From a virus, in the IMG/VR virus record IMGVR_UViG_3300009152_000188, positions 1-25,334 of that record: a stretch of DNA of 25,334 nucleotides, one strand, 5' to 3'. Shown in pieces: positions 1 through 5,280 of this stretch. The position numbers and the translations under genes are program-made. How positions within the stretch are numbered: the stretch's first letter is position 1; every line of letters starts with the position of its first letter. The notes below the pieces were generated by a model. The model did no database searches. It was not told the DNA's origin and saw nothing but the letters and a program-made list of their open reading frames with translations.

Positions 1-171
1 AAGTTCAGCCCAAAACGCAAGCGGTTCCGGCTTGGCGCGGTAGTCAAATGCTTCAAAATCCCATGTAGGTTTTTCAGTTAGTCTCCAAAAATTTCCCTCT
101 GTGGCTTTGTGTTCTACCTTGCCCCCGTTTTTATGGTGCGTAATCACTGCAATCATTTCGTCGTGTGTCAT
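1..171 (-). CDS. Partial small phage protein, 5' end only
   Basis: A reading frame opens with ATG at 171 and stays open for 57 codons to the window edge, so only the N-terminus is visible. Its ATG overlaps the recT stop (ATGA), the same coupling used by most genes here. The protein begins MTHDEMIAVITHHKNGGKVE and later contains an aromatic stretch ending YRAKPEPLAFW. From memory, a short phage family of unknown function shares this layout: an N-terminal helix, a W-x-F-x-x-x-x-Y segment, then RxKPEP. Function is unknown. The overlap with recT suggests it belongs to the recombination operon, but these small proteins are found in many phage contexts. Confidence 0.7.
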   Translation of the reverse strand, partial: MTHDEMIAVITHHKNGGKVEHKATEGNFWRLTEKPTWDFEAFDYRAKPEPLAFWAEL

Positions 172-953
172 GGCTCATTCCCTCCTTCCTGTTCTGTTGC
201 GTCCACGATGACCGTGGCGGCGTTTTCCGTCGTTTCAGGTGTCGATAGCGCAAACGGGTTAATTGCAGGCTGTGGCGGCGGTGTGACGTTGCGATATTCT
301 GTTTCTTCATCGCGCCGGATAACGTCTTGAATTTCCGGTGACAGCGGGAGCCATTTCGATGCACGGCGAAAAACTGTCTTTTTTGCCATTTCGTCGAAGT
401 CCGTCGCCCATGGCCCTGAGTTTCCAGCGCGTGATCTTTTTCGGATCGCCTCGCATTCATCGCGGGTCATCACTTCGGATTTCTCCGTGCCGTCCTTGAA
501 CGTAATCAGAACGTAGTAAGCGTAGCTGTTGCCGCGTGGTGCTTTGTAATCGACAACGTGCTTTTCAATCTTGCCGCGATTGCTGACAAACTGGTCATGT
601 TCGCAAACCTTGTCAGCGTGAATGCTTGATACTGTTCCTGAGCGCATGACAAGCTCGGCAATGCCTTTGTAGTCGAGGATGAGAGTGCATTCTTTACCGT
701 AGGGAATCAAATGCGCCCGTCGTCCGTCTGGTTCAATGCCAAGTGCCGACAGGTCAAGCAGGCACTTCATGAAGCTCTCCGGTGTGCATTCTTGCAGCTT
801 CGGCGTCCTTGTAAGCGCGGTGATTGCTACTCGCGCAAATCGGTCAGCGTTGAGATGTTTCGGCAATGCCAGCGCAAATTGCGCTTTGACGTTTTCTTCC
901 GACAGCAAGCCTTTCAACGTGCGCGGTTTTTTTGTTTCGGTGATTTCGCTCAT
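168..953 (-). CDS. recT: RecT-family single-strand DNA annealing protein
   Basis: This 261-residue protein looks like a RecT/Bet-type recombinase, which anneals complementary single strands in phage recombination and replication. Features typical of the family are the N-terminal stretch LALPKHLNADRFARVAITAL, then a segment with LDLSALGIEPDGRRAHLIPY, then LILDYKGIAELVMRSG, and the late motif AKKTVFRRASKWLPLS. Length is close to the usual 260 to 300 residues. The C-terminal 50 residues are low complexity, rich in P, T and E. It lies 21 bases downstream of the SSB-like gene, as expected for a recombination operon. A RecE-like or other exonuclease partner is not in the window and would lie further left. 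The ATG start at 953 is preceded by A-rich sequence without a Shine-Dalgarno motif. Confidence 0.93.
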   Translation of the reverse strand: MSEITETKKPRTLKGLLSEENVKAQFALALPKHLNADRFARVAITALTRTPKLQECTPESFMKCLLDLSALGIEPDGRRAHLIPYGKECTLILDYKGIAELVMRSGTVSSIHADKVCEHDQFVSNRGKIEKHVVDYKAPRGNSYAYYVLITFKDGTEKSEVMTRDECEAIRKRSRAGNSGPWATDFDEMAKKTVFRRASKWLPLSPEIQDVIRRDEETEYRNVTPPPQPAINPFALSTPETTENAATVIVDATEQEGGNEP

Positions 954-974
954 AGTGTTTGTGTTGTTTGCAGG

Positions 975-1334
975 TTAAAATTGAATGGCCGAATCGTCAT
1001 CATCAGTTGTCGTCCGCTTCGCTGCCGATGATTGCGGCATGTTCCTATCTGGAAAAACGTAGGTCTTTGCATTGCCGACAATAGGCGTTTTCTCCTTTGC
1101 TTCGCGTTGTTGCTTGGTAGGTGACATGACAAGCATGTGAGTGTTTCCGTATTGATCCTCACCGTCGCGGTTTTCCCTCATGTCAATGTCGAGATAAAGC
1201 GCGGTTTTGCCTTGGAATAGCTTGCTTTCTTCAACGTCAATGATCAAGTATGTCCTGCCGTTTTTGCCCGGCTTAATTGCGGCAGATGGTATTTTCAATA
1301 GGTCGATTTTTAGTTTGTGTAGTTGATTGCTCAT
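975..1334 (-). CDS. SSB-like single-stranded DNA binding protein
   Basis: This 119-residue protein has no clear classical SSB signature in the sequence, but its layout fits a phage SSB analogue. A beta-rich N-terminal half (KLKIDLLKI, TYLIIDVEE, ALYLDIDMRE) is followed by a DQYGNTHMLVMS segment and a PIVGNAKTYVF segment, as in small proteins next to recombinases in Bacteroidota phages. The last residues are DDDDSAIQF: an acidic run and a terminal hydrophobic-Phe, like the DDDIPF tip by which bacterial SSB recruits partner proteins. It sits directly upstream of recT. Its ATG overlaps the stop of the preceding gene. I infer single-strand binding in recombination or replication; the fold is not shown by sequence alone. 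Confidence 0.7.
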   Translation of the reverse strand: MSNQLHKLKIDLLKIPSAAIKPGKNGRTYLIIDVEESKLFQGKTALYLDIDMRENRDGEDQYGNTHMLVMSPTKQQREAKEKTPIVGNAKTYVFPDRNMPQSSAAKRTTTDDDDSAIQF

Positions 1335-1630
1335 AGTGTTTTGATTTCGATGTTTTGATAGATGGTTTCGAGTTTACGGATGCAGCAGGTGATTTCCTGC
1401 TTTGCGCTTTGCAGCTTTTCACGGAGTTGGTTGATCTCGTCGGCAGCGGCAATGATAAGCTCGGACGGCAACGTGAGCTTGTAAGGCTCGAGATGCTGCG
1501 CGTCCGCCGCGATGTATAAAAACAATGTCACCGGATTGTTTCCCGTTGCCGCCGTCGCCTGAACATTTGACGACGACAACGGGCCTGTTTCCCGGTCTGC
1601 CACACGGCAGTGAGAGTGTTCTGGAATCAT
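1331..1630 (-). CDS. Hypothetical protein with C-terminal coiled coil
   Basis: I do not recognise this 99-residue protein. Its first 40 residues look disordered. From about residue 55 it becomes helical, and residues 62 to 98 (AADEINQLREKLQSAKQE and onward) have heptad-like hydrophobic spacing that suggests a short coiled coil. Two adjacent cysteines (TCCIRK) lie in the helix. The gene overlaps the SSB-like gene by 4 bases downstream and the 52-residue gene by 4 bases upstream. That tight coupling is the main reason to accept it as real. No function is assigned. Confidence 0.6.
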   Translation of the reverse strand: MIPEHSHCRVADRETGPLSSSNVQATAATGNNPVTLFLYIAADAQHLEPYKLTLPSELIIAAADEINQLREKLQSAKQEITCCIRKLETIYQNIEIKTL

Positions 1631-1785
1631 GACAGCACGATCCCCCTTTGCTTTAGTAAGGATTTGATTGCTGCGATCCTGCCGATGTCCCAGCGGTCGT
1701 GCTGGTGCTTGCGCTGTAAGTCGCGGAGAATCTTGATGAGGCTGTCAGTCGAGTAATCCAGCAATGCGTTTTTGTGGTCGGTCAT
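1627..1785 (-). CDS. Small hypothetical protein, 52 residues
   Basis: A short reading frame runs from ATG at 1785 to TGA at 1627 and exactly fills the gap between its neighbours, with 4-base ATGA overlaps on both sides. The product begins MTDHKNALLDYSTDSLIKIL and continues as a charged, mostly helical sequence ending KSLLKQRGIVLS. The regular spacing of leucines and isoleucines suggests two amphipathic helices. I do not recognise a family. Confidence rests on the double overlap and the protein-like composition. Confidence 0.65.
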   Translation of the reverse strand: MTDHKNALLDYSTDSLIKILRDLQRKHQHDRWDIGRIAAIKSLLKQRGIVLS

Positions 1786-2075
1786 GCGCCCTCCTTTCTT
1801 GCAGCGAGCATTGCATTTGCCAGTTTGTAGCTTTCATCCGCAATAATCGGCATGTGTTCGACTTTGTATTTCTCACGCAATGCTGGGTGTATTTTTGTTA
1901 TATCGTAAGTAGCAAGCAATCCCTGCAAAGCCGCCGCCGCGAAATAGTCGCGAACGGATAATCCTCCGACAGATTTCACTTTTTCTTCTGCAATTACGTT
2001 TTCCGCAACATGCCTCTGGCATATCAAATCAGCGGTGACGCTGCCGCCGTCGTCAATTTGTTTTGGTGTTGTCAT
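1782..2075 (-). CDS. Small phage protein with SVRDYFAAxALQGLL motif
   Basis: This 97-residue protein contains GGLSVRDYFAAAALQGLLA near its middle and YKLANAMLAAR near its end. From memory, many small phage proteins of unknown function share this pair: a G-hydrophobic-S-x-R-D-Y-F-A-A segment followed by a helix with A-D/N-A-M-hydrophobic-x-A-R. The role is unknown. It overlaps the next gene by 4 bases and starts 2 bases after the stop of the Cys-rich 54-residue gene. No Shine-Dalgarno motif is seen. Confidence 0.75.
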   Translation of the reverse strand: MTTPKQIDDGGSVTADLICQRHVAENVIAEEKVKSVGGLSVRDYFAAAALQGLLATYDITKIHPALREKYKVEHMPIIADESYKLANAMLAARKEGA

Positions 2076-2077
2076 AT

Positions 2078-2242
2078 TTAGTCGTTTTCGATTGTTGATT
2101 GCTCGATGTCCTCATTCCAAATTGCGTCCGTAAAGTTTCCCGGCCTGCATGTCGGACAGTCGTCAGCACCGCACAATCCGTCCTTGCAGCGGATGTAGTT
2201 GCGGACTTCCTCGCGGTAGTCGTCGTCTCGGTCATCCCACAT
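2078..2242 (-). CDS. Small acidic Cys-containing protein, 54 residues
   Basis: The frame opening at ATG 2242 gives MWDDRDDDYREEVRNYIRCK and continues with C-x4-C and C-x2-C spacing (CKDGLC, CPTC), ending ENDIEQ-like acidic residues and TAA at 2078. Four cysteines in two close pairs suggest a small metal-binding knuckle. This frame looks much more like a protein than the overlapping longer frame (2053 to 2235), whose product is a run of T, K and S. It overlaps the preceding membrane-protein gene by 11 bases and ends 2 bases before the next ATG. No family is recognised; zinc binding is an inference from cysteine spacing. Confidence 0.65.
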   Translation of the reverse strand: MWDDRDDDYREEVRNYIRCKDGLCGADDCPTCRPGNFTDAIWNEDIEQSTIEND

Positions 2243-2387
2243 AACGCGAAAGGTAATATGTTGCTGCGCCGATTACCAGTGTCGTGGCAATGCGAGTAAG
2301 GATGGTTTTCAAGCGGGTGTGACGCTTCCGGTTTCTGTTGCAGTATTTCAGTGTGTTTTCAGCGTATTTTTCGTTCAGTGTTTTCAT
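2232..2387 (-). CDS. Small membrane protein, 51 residues
   Basis: ATG at 2387 opens a 51-residue frame. The first 28 residues are strongly basic and polar (KYCNRNRKRHTRLK), followed by one hydrophobic stretch, residues about 29 to 46 (ILTRIATTLVIGAATYYL), long enough to cross a membrane. By the positive-inside rule the N-terminus would be cytoplasmic. It begins 2 bases after the stop of the ribbon-helix-helix-like gene and overlaps the next gene by 11 bases. Function is unknown. A small membrane effector among early genes is plausible but not shown. Confidence 0.55.
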   Translation of the reverse strand: MKTLNEKYAENTLKYCNRNRKRHTRLKTILTRIATTLVIGAATYYLSRYVG

Positions 2388-2389
2388 AG

Positions 2390-2563
2390 TTATAGTTTTG
2401 ATTCGATGAATTTAGATGGAGATTTTTCGCCGCGCTTGCGTTCGATCTTTGCCCACGTGTCGCGATGCAACGTGATACTTCGAGCAATCTTGTTGCGTGC
2501 TTTTTTAATGCCAGGCTTTCTGCCTGACCCGATGCGTTTGCCGCCGCGTTGTTTTTGGTTCAT
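2390..2563 (-). CDS. Small basic ribbon-helix-helix-like protein
   Basis: The open frame extends upstream to 2713, but the first 50 codons cover another gene in a different frame, so I choose the internal ATG at 2563, which follows the upstream stop by 7 bases. The 57-residue product begins MNQKQRGGKRIGSGRKPG, a basic AT-hook-like run seen at the start of many small phage DNA-binding proteins. A strand-like ARSITLH, a helix with TWAKIERKR and a second helix PSKFIESKL follow, as in ribbon-helix-helix repressors. DNA binding and a regulatory role are inferred. A 22-base copy of its 5' end recurs at 3119 to 3140. Confidence 0.65.
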   Translation of the reverse strand: MNQKQRGGKRIGSGRKPGIKKARNKIARSITLHRDTWAKIERKRGEKSPSKFIESKL

Positions 2564-2570
2564 TGGGAGA

Positions 2571-2780
2571 TTAGCGTTTGAGAAAATTGACAATGTCGCG
2601 CAGTTCAGTGACGACATGTTCCGCTCTGCCAACGTGTCCCCATTTAAGATAGTCGCTTCCCGGTGCTGGCAAGTCGTAAAAACTATCGCGAATTTGTTGC
2701 ATGACAGCTTCAAAGTCTGCCGCTTGTTTTGTCATTGCGTTGTCGCGCATTTGGTCGTTGATTTCTGCTGCTGTTATCAT
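2571..2780 (-). CDS. Hypothetical protein, 69 residues
   Basis: I do not recognise this 69-residue protein. It is mixed-charge and predicted mostly helical: a first helix about residues 3 to 34 (AAEINDQMRDNAMTKQ and onward), a loop containing DLPAPGSDYLKWGHVG, and a final helix EHVVTELRDIVNFLKR. It opens a short gene run: the ribbon-helix-helix-like gene begins 7 bases after its stop. Upstream lies a hairpin shared with a second locus, so this gene may begin a new unit or receive read-through. Confidence 0.55.
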   Translation of the reverse strand: MITAAEINDQMRDNAMTKQAADFEAVMQQIRDSFYDLPAPGSDYLKWGHVGRAEHVVTELRDIVNFLKR

Positions 2781-2806
2781 GGCTAATATTGGTTGAAATT
2801 GAAAAT

Positions 2807-2823
2807 GCGCGTTACAGTCGCGC
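2807..2823 (-). terminator. Short GC hairpin downstream of the 60-residue gene (copy 1)
   Basis: On the minus strand GCGCG and CGCGC are separated by 7 bases (ACTGTAA) and followed by ATTTTC. A near-identical 27-base stretch (2807 to 2833) recurs at 3368 to 3394, in both cases starting just after a stop codon. The stem is only 5 bp and the T-run is short, so it is a weak intrinsic terminator at best. It could also be a processing or recombination boundary. Confidence 0.35.
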
Positions 2824-2834
2824 CCCTGTTTTGG

Positions 2835-3017
2835 TTACTCAGTAAGTCCGGCCTCAAGCGCGTCGATCATCAGTTTTTGCAAGTGGATAATTTTTGACTC
2901 TTTGTTGTCAGGTATAAGTCCGAGGCAATCGTAATTTGCAAAATCGCTTGCGCTTACGTGGTTGATCTCAATCATGGTAATAAGTGTTTTGATGGTATTG
3001 TATTCGCTGCGTGTCAT
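2835..3017 (-). CDS. Small hypothetical protein, 60 residues (cassette 1)
   Basis: The open frame could start at 3071, but its first 18 codons lie inside a 93-bp promoter-like repeat also found upstream of the 78-residue gene, so I choose ATG at 3017. The product begins MTRSEYNTIKTLITMIEINH and ends IDALEAGLTE. It is a helical, mildly acidic protein with no recognised family. The TACTTTTG element of the repeat lies 24 bases upstream of the ATG, suggesting a short leader. A small hairpin follows the stop. The gene is one of two unlike genes held in the same flanks. Confidence 0.6.
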   Translation of the reverse strand: MTRSEYNTIKTLITMIEINHVSASDFANYDCLGLIPDNKESKIIHLQKLMIDALEAGLTE

Positions 3018-3020
3018 AGT

Positions 3021-3113
3021 GTTGTTATTGGTTGGCGGCGCAAAAGTAGCCCGATGGATGAAAAAACGCAAGAACTTTTTTCAAGTATTTTCATTTTCCT
3101 TTATTCTACAAGG
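3021..3113. repeat. 93-bp promoter-region repeat, copy 1
   Basis: This stretch matches 3635 to 3727 at 90 of 93 positions by eye, ending at the same base (tacaagga). It covers the promoter and leader of the 60-residue gene. The copies are direct repeats on the same strand, each directly upstream of a different small gene. Confidence 0.9.
3041..3073 (-). promoter_or_regulatory. Bacteroidota-type promoter for the 60-residue gene
   Basis: On the minus strand TTG (3071 to 3069) lies 20 bases upstream of TACTTTTG (3048 to 3041). This fits the Bacteroidota primary sigma factor pattern: a -33 TTTG/TTG and a -7 TAnnTTTG element about 19 to 21 bases apart. It can also be read as a poor sigma-70 site (TTGCGT, 17 bases, TACTTT). 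The predicted transcript would begin 15 to 20 bases before the ATG at 3017. The preceding A/T-rich sequence fits an UP-like element. Confidence 0.6.
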
Positions 3114-3139
3114 ATTGCGCCGCGTTGTTTTTGGTTCAT
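3101..3139 (-). pseudogene. Truncated 12-codon copy of the ribbon-helix-helix gene start
   Basis: Bases 3119 to 3140 are identical to 2543 to 2564, which contain the start of the ribbon-helix-helix-like gene. Here the frame reads MNQKQRGAILVE and then stops inside the 93-bp promoter repeat. It looks like a recombination remnant and not a functional gene, though a leader peptide cannot be excluded. Confidence 0.45.
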
Positions 3140-3144
3140 TGTGA

Positions 3145-3309
3145 TTATTTTTCCCATTGATCCGCGACGGTAGCAGATGGCTTGTAGCCATTGTTATTCA
3201 GCCAACGATGCAACTTGCCCTTGTTGGCTGGTTCAGATGTCATTACGATTTCGCCTTGCTCGTTGAGCAGTTCAAATCCGTGGCGTTTAATTTCTACTGT
3301 CATTTTCAT
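3145..3309 (-). CDS. Small hypothetical protein, 54 residues
   Basis: ATG at 3309 opens a frame ending at TAA 3145. The product begins MKMTVEIKRHGFELLNEQGE and continues with a segment VMTSEPANKGKLHRWLNNNGYKP. A beta hairpin followed by an amphipathic helix is likely. I do not recognise a family. The upstream leader (GTCAACCAACACCAACACAATATG on the minus strand, in part) resembles the leader of the duplicated cassette, without its TACTTTTG element. Transcription may therefore come through the upstream hairpin from the 78-residue gene. A second ATG two codons in is an alternative start. Confidence 0.65.
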   Translation of the reverse strand: MKMTVEIKRHGFELLNEQGEIVMTSEPANKGKLHRWLNNNGYKPSATVADQWEK

Positions 3310-3367
3310 ATTGTGTTGGTGTTGGTTGACGGCGCGTTGTTTGTTTTGGTTTATTGTGGTAAAATTA

Positions 3368-3384
3368 GCGCGTTGCAGTCGCGC
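3368..3384 (-). terminator. Short GC hairpin downstream of the 78-residue gene (copy 2)
   Basis: On the minus strand GCGCG, a 7-base loop (ACTGCAA) and CGCGC are followed by TAATTTTACC. The 27 bases 3368 to 3394 match 2807 to 2833 with a single difference, in the loop. Placed 11 bases after the stop codon, it could be a weak terminator or attenuator. Confidence 0.35.
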
Positions 3385-3394
3385 CCCTGTTTTG

Positions 3395-3631
3395 TTATGC
3401 TAATGCGTAACCTAGAACAGTCGTGTTGTTGGTGTCGTAAACATTGCCATCGGGCGAAAACCATTTCATTCCTTTGTCCCATGTAAGGTGAGAGTATTTA
3501 CGAACATAACCCAACTCTCGCAGTTTTTTTCCAGCCAATAAACTGGCTTTGCGCTCGTTGTTGGTGGCTTCGGAAATTGTCATTCCGATTGCTTGTGCTG
3601 CTTTGATTGTGATTGGGAAATTAGAGGTCAT
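3395..3631 (-). CDS. Small hypothetical protein, 78 residues (cassette 2)
   Basis: The open frame extends to 3685, but its first 18 codons are the conserved promoter repeat, so I choose ATG at 3631. The product begins MTSNFPITIKAAQAIGMTIS and has a basic helix KASLLAGKKLRELGYVRKY followed by a strand with KGMKWFSPDG. A helix ending LRELGY, then a basic turn and an aromatic strand, resembles the winged-helix tail of several phage DNA-binding proteins, but the match is loose. The promoter element lies 24 bases upstream and a hairpin follows the stop. Its flanks nearly match those of the unrelated 60-residue gene. Confidence 0.65.
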   Translation of the reverse strand: MTSNFPITIKAAQAIGMTISEATNNERKASLLAGKKLRELGYVRKYSHLTWDKGMKWFSPDGNVYDTNNTTVLGYALA

Positions 3632-3634
3632 ATT

Positions 3635-3727
3635 GTTGTTATTGGTTGACGGCGCAAAAGTAGCCCTGTGGATGAAAAAACGCAAGAACTTTTTTCAAGT
3701 ATTTTCATTTTCCTTTATTCTACAAGG
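3635..3727. repeat. 93-bp promoter-region repeat, copy 2
   Basis: Direct repeat partner of 3021 to 3113, with three mismatches counted by eye. It spans from 4 bases upstream of the 78-residue gene's ATG to just past an A/T-rich stretch. Beyond 3727 the two copies diverge completely. Confidence 0.9.
3655..3687 (-). promoter_or_regulatory. Bacteroidota-type promoter for the 78-residue gene
   Basis: TACTTTTG (3662 to 3655) and TTG (3685 to 3683) are 20 bases apart on the minus strand, as in copy 1. Two of the three differences between copies fall in the spacer and none in the two elements, which supports a promoter function. It is the first promoter downstream of the 11-bp repeat array and probably drives the leftward small-gene region. 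Confidence 0.6.
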
Positions 3728-3825
3728 AAAAATAAGCCTTGAAAATGTGTCGAGTAATCGCCAAGCATGACGAAACAATGCACGTAACGCCGGTAAATCG
3801 TTTTTTTTGCCTACTTGTGGCTAGC
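3728..3825. other. Non-coding spacer with an A/T tract
   Basis: No convincing gene is present. The stretch includes a run of eight T on the plus strand (3801 to 3808) between the repeat array and the promoter repeat. A 17-codon frame on the minus strand (MLGDYSTHFQGLFFLVE) ends inside the promoter repeat and has no support. The A/T tract next to direct repeats is a pattern seen in iteron-type origins. Confidence 0.5.
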
Positions 3826-3951
3826 CTAGTCAAACCTTAGTCAAACCCTAGTCAAACCCTAGTCAAACCCTAGTCAAACCCTAGTCAAACCCTAGTCAAA
3901 CCCTAGTCAAACCATAGTCAAACCCTAGTCAAACCCTATGCAAACCCTATG
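3826..3951. repeat. Eleven tandem 11-bp repeats (iteron-like array)
   Basis: The unit CTAGTCAAACC (GGTTTGACTAG on the minus strand) repeats head to tail 11 times from 3826 to 3946, followed by a partial copy to 3951. Seven internal units (3848 to 3913 and 3925 to 3935) are exact. The units at 3837, 3914 and 3936 vary in their first bases. The 11-bp period is close to one helical turn, so a protein bound to each unit would sit on one face of the DNA. The array lies 5 bases from the phosphoesterase stop and is non-coding. It could be a replication origin, a regulator binding array or a replication-slippage product. It is not CRISPR: units are too short and have no spacers. Confidence 0.92.
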
Positions 3952-3956
3952 TAGGA

Positions 3957-4970
3957 TCAATGCACCTTTCCGTTGATAATCATCAGATTAAACAAGGAAA
4001 AATTGCCGTCGGCTTGCATGTCCTGAATGGCAAATCCATGCGTCCAGTTGTTGCTGATTGCGTATTCTGGTGAGAGGTCGCACAGGCAGCCGGTAGTCCA
4101 GCAGCTTGTCACTTTCTTGTCACCCGCGCTGATGATGCCAATAGCATCCGTGTAGTTTGAATGCTGGTGGAAATGTCCGCAAATGCTGGTAGTCCTGAGT
4201 CGGTCATATAACCGCTTGGCCGCACATACCGGATTGGCAAGTCCTTTCGGCAGTTCATGGCCGTGCAGGACTAGTAAGTTGCCGGATTTGATTACCTGTT
4301 TTGACCTGACAACTTTGATTTTCATCTCGTCCAGTTTCAGCAAGGATTCCAAAGTGCATTCTGGCACATCGAGCAGCAACGGCGCGTTCTTTTTTAGGTA
4401 TTGCTCTAATCGGTCGTCGTGATTGCCGAACTTGAAATAGATGTCAGCCTTCGGAAATGCCGAACGAATCATGGTAAGACCTTCCCGGCACGTTTGTAAT
4501 TCGTGTTGAAGATTGCGCCGGCGTGGATCTGGTTCCCACCTTGAAACGCCGTAGTTTTCGATTGTGTCTCCGTTGAGGATGACGGTATCGCATTCTTCTT
4601 TGTGGCCGTGCTCCAGTGCCACCATAAGCGCGGCCTCATCGTGGAACGGAAAGTGGATGTCGGACAGAATCAGTACTTTGCGCTTTCCGGAAATAACGAC
4701 TGGCTCTGTTACTTCCGCAGTCGATTTCGGCATCAGACTTCGCCAAGGCGTTTCGCGAATGAACCTGGCTACTGGAGTTACGCCTTTCCCGACTGCACTT
4801 TTAGTCCCGACGTTACCCTGCGCTCCACGAATTGCCCGAATCATTGTTCTTGCATTTTCCATTGATGGGAAAATTCCAGGATATGACTTGTGCAGTTTTT
4901 TGGCCATCATATGATTTGACACGTTCGGCATTTTGTCCATTTCATCCATTGCAATTTCTTTTTTTGTCAT
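3957..4970 (-). CDS. Calcineurin-like metallophosphoesterase
   Basis: The full set of metallophosphoesterase motifs is present. Numbered from ATG 4970, they are SDIH (103-106), NGD (133-135), GNHD (182-185), HGHE (236-239) and GHFH (265-268), which together bind two metal ions. The first 90 residues form a helical region, including MEMDKMPNVS-like and NARTMIRAIRG segments, that may be a DNA-binding or partner domain. An upstream ATG at 5012 is possible. I prefer 4970 because it forms an ATGA overlap with the HExxH gene, as elsewhere in this phage, giving 337 residues. The substrate is unknown: nucleic acid, nucleotide and protein phosphates are all possible. The gene lies between lysis genes and the repeat array. 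Confidence 0.88.
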   Translation of the reverse strand: MTKKEIAMDEMDKMPNVSNHMMAKKLHKSYPGIFPSMENARTMIRAIRGAQGNVGTKSAVGKGVTPVARFIRETPWRSLMPKSTAEVTEPVVISGKRKVLILSDIHFPFHDEAALMVALEHGHKEECDTVILNGDTIENYGVSRWEPDPRRRNLQHELQTCREGLTMIRSAFPKADIYFKFGNHDDRLEQYLKKNAPLLLDVPECTLESLLKLDEMKIKVVRSKQVIKSGNLLVLHGHELPKGLANPVCAAKRLYDRLRTTSICGHFHQHSNYTDAIGIISAGDKKVTSCWTTGCLCDLSPEYAISNNWTHGFAIQDMQADGNFSLFNLMIINGKVH

Positions 4971-5269
4971 GGCGATCTTAGGTTGATTGTTTGATTGTTG
5001 ATTGCGTCCCAAGCCGGGAAAAAAAGGTTTTTGATTGCCCTAACAATTGGCTCCTCGTCGTAGCGTCTCATGTGTGAAATGCCTGCGATCTCTAGTGCCG
5101 CGTGAATCATTTCGTGGCGTAGCGTAGTCATGCAAACGCATGAATCTGTTACGTTGCTGCTAATGACAATCTGCCGGTCGTCAAAGCGCATCAGTCCGTA
5201 TTCGTGTATGTTTTCACGGACAATCTCAAATCTTAATCCGCCGATGTATATGTGGGTCATTGGCGGCAT
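4967..5269 (-). CDS. Small HExxH zinc metalloprotease-like protein
   Basis: This 100-residue protein has TLRHEMIHAALEIAGI at residues 49 to 64, an HExxH zinc site (H52, E53, H56). The preceding DRQIVISSNV strand, and an acidic DEEPIVRAI helix after it that could supply a third zinc ligand, match small phage peptidases related to SprT or ImmA. It is much shorter than either full-length family. The target is unknown. The gene starts 11 bases after the lysin stop, with ATG at 5260 as an alternative start, and its stop overlaps the phosphoesterase ATG, so the two are probably co-translated. Confidence 0.75.
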   Translation of the reverse strand: MPPMTHIYIGGLRFEIVRENIHEYGLMRFDDRQIVISSNVTDSCVCMTTLRHEMIHAALEIAGISHMRRYDEEPIVRAIKNLFFPAWDAINNQTINLRSP

Positions 5270-5280
5270 TGTGTATGGTG

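Noticed and set aside
2053-2235. 60-residue minus-strand frame
   Set aside because: The product is mostly T, K, S and R, it overlaps the next gene by 23 bases, and frame 2078-2242 gives a more protein-like product.
3018-3095. 26-codon frame (MKILEKSSC...) in both copies of the promoter repeat, ending on the downstream ATG
   Set aside because: It is conserved only because the whole repeat is, and its ATG would lie upstream of the predicted transcription start.
3826-3951. CRISPR array
   Set aside because: Repeats are 11 bp and contiguous, with no spacers and no cas genes.
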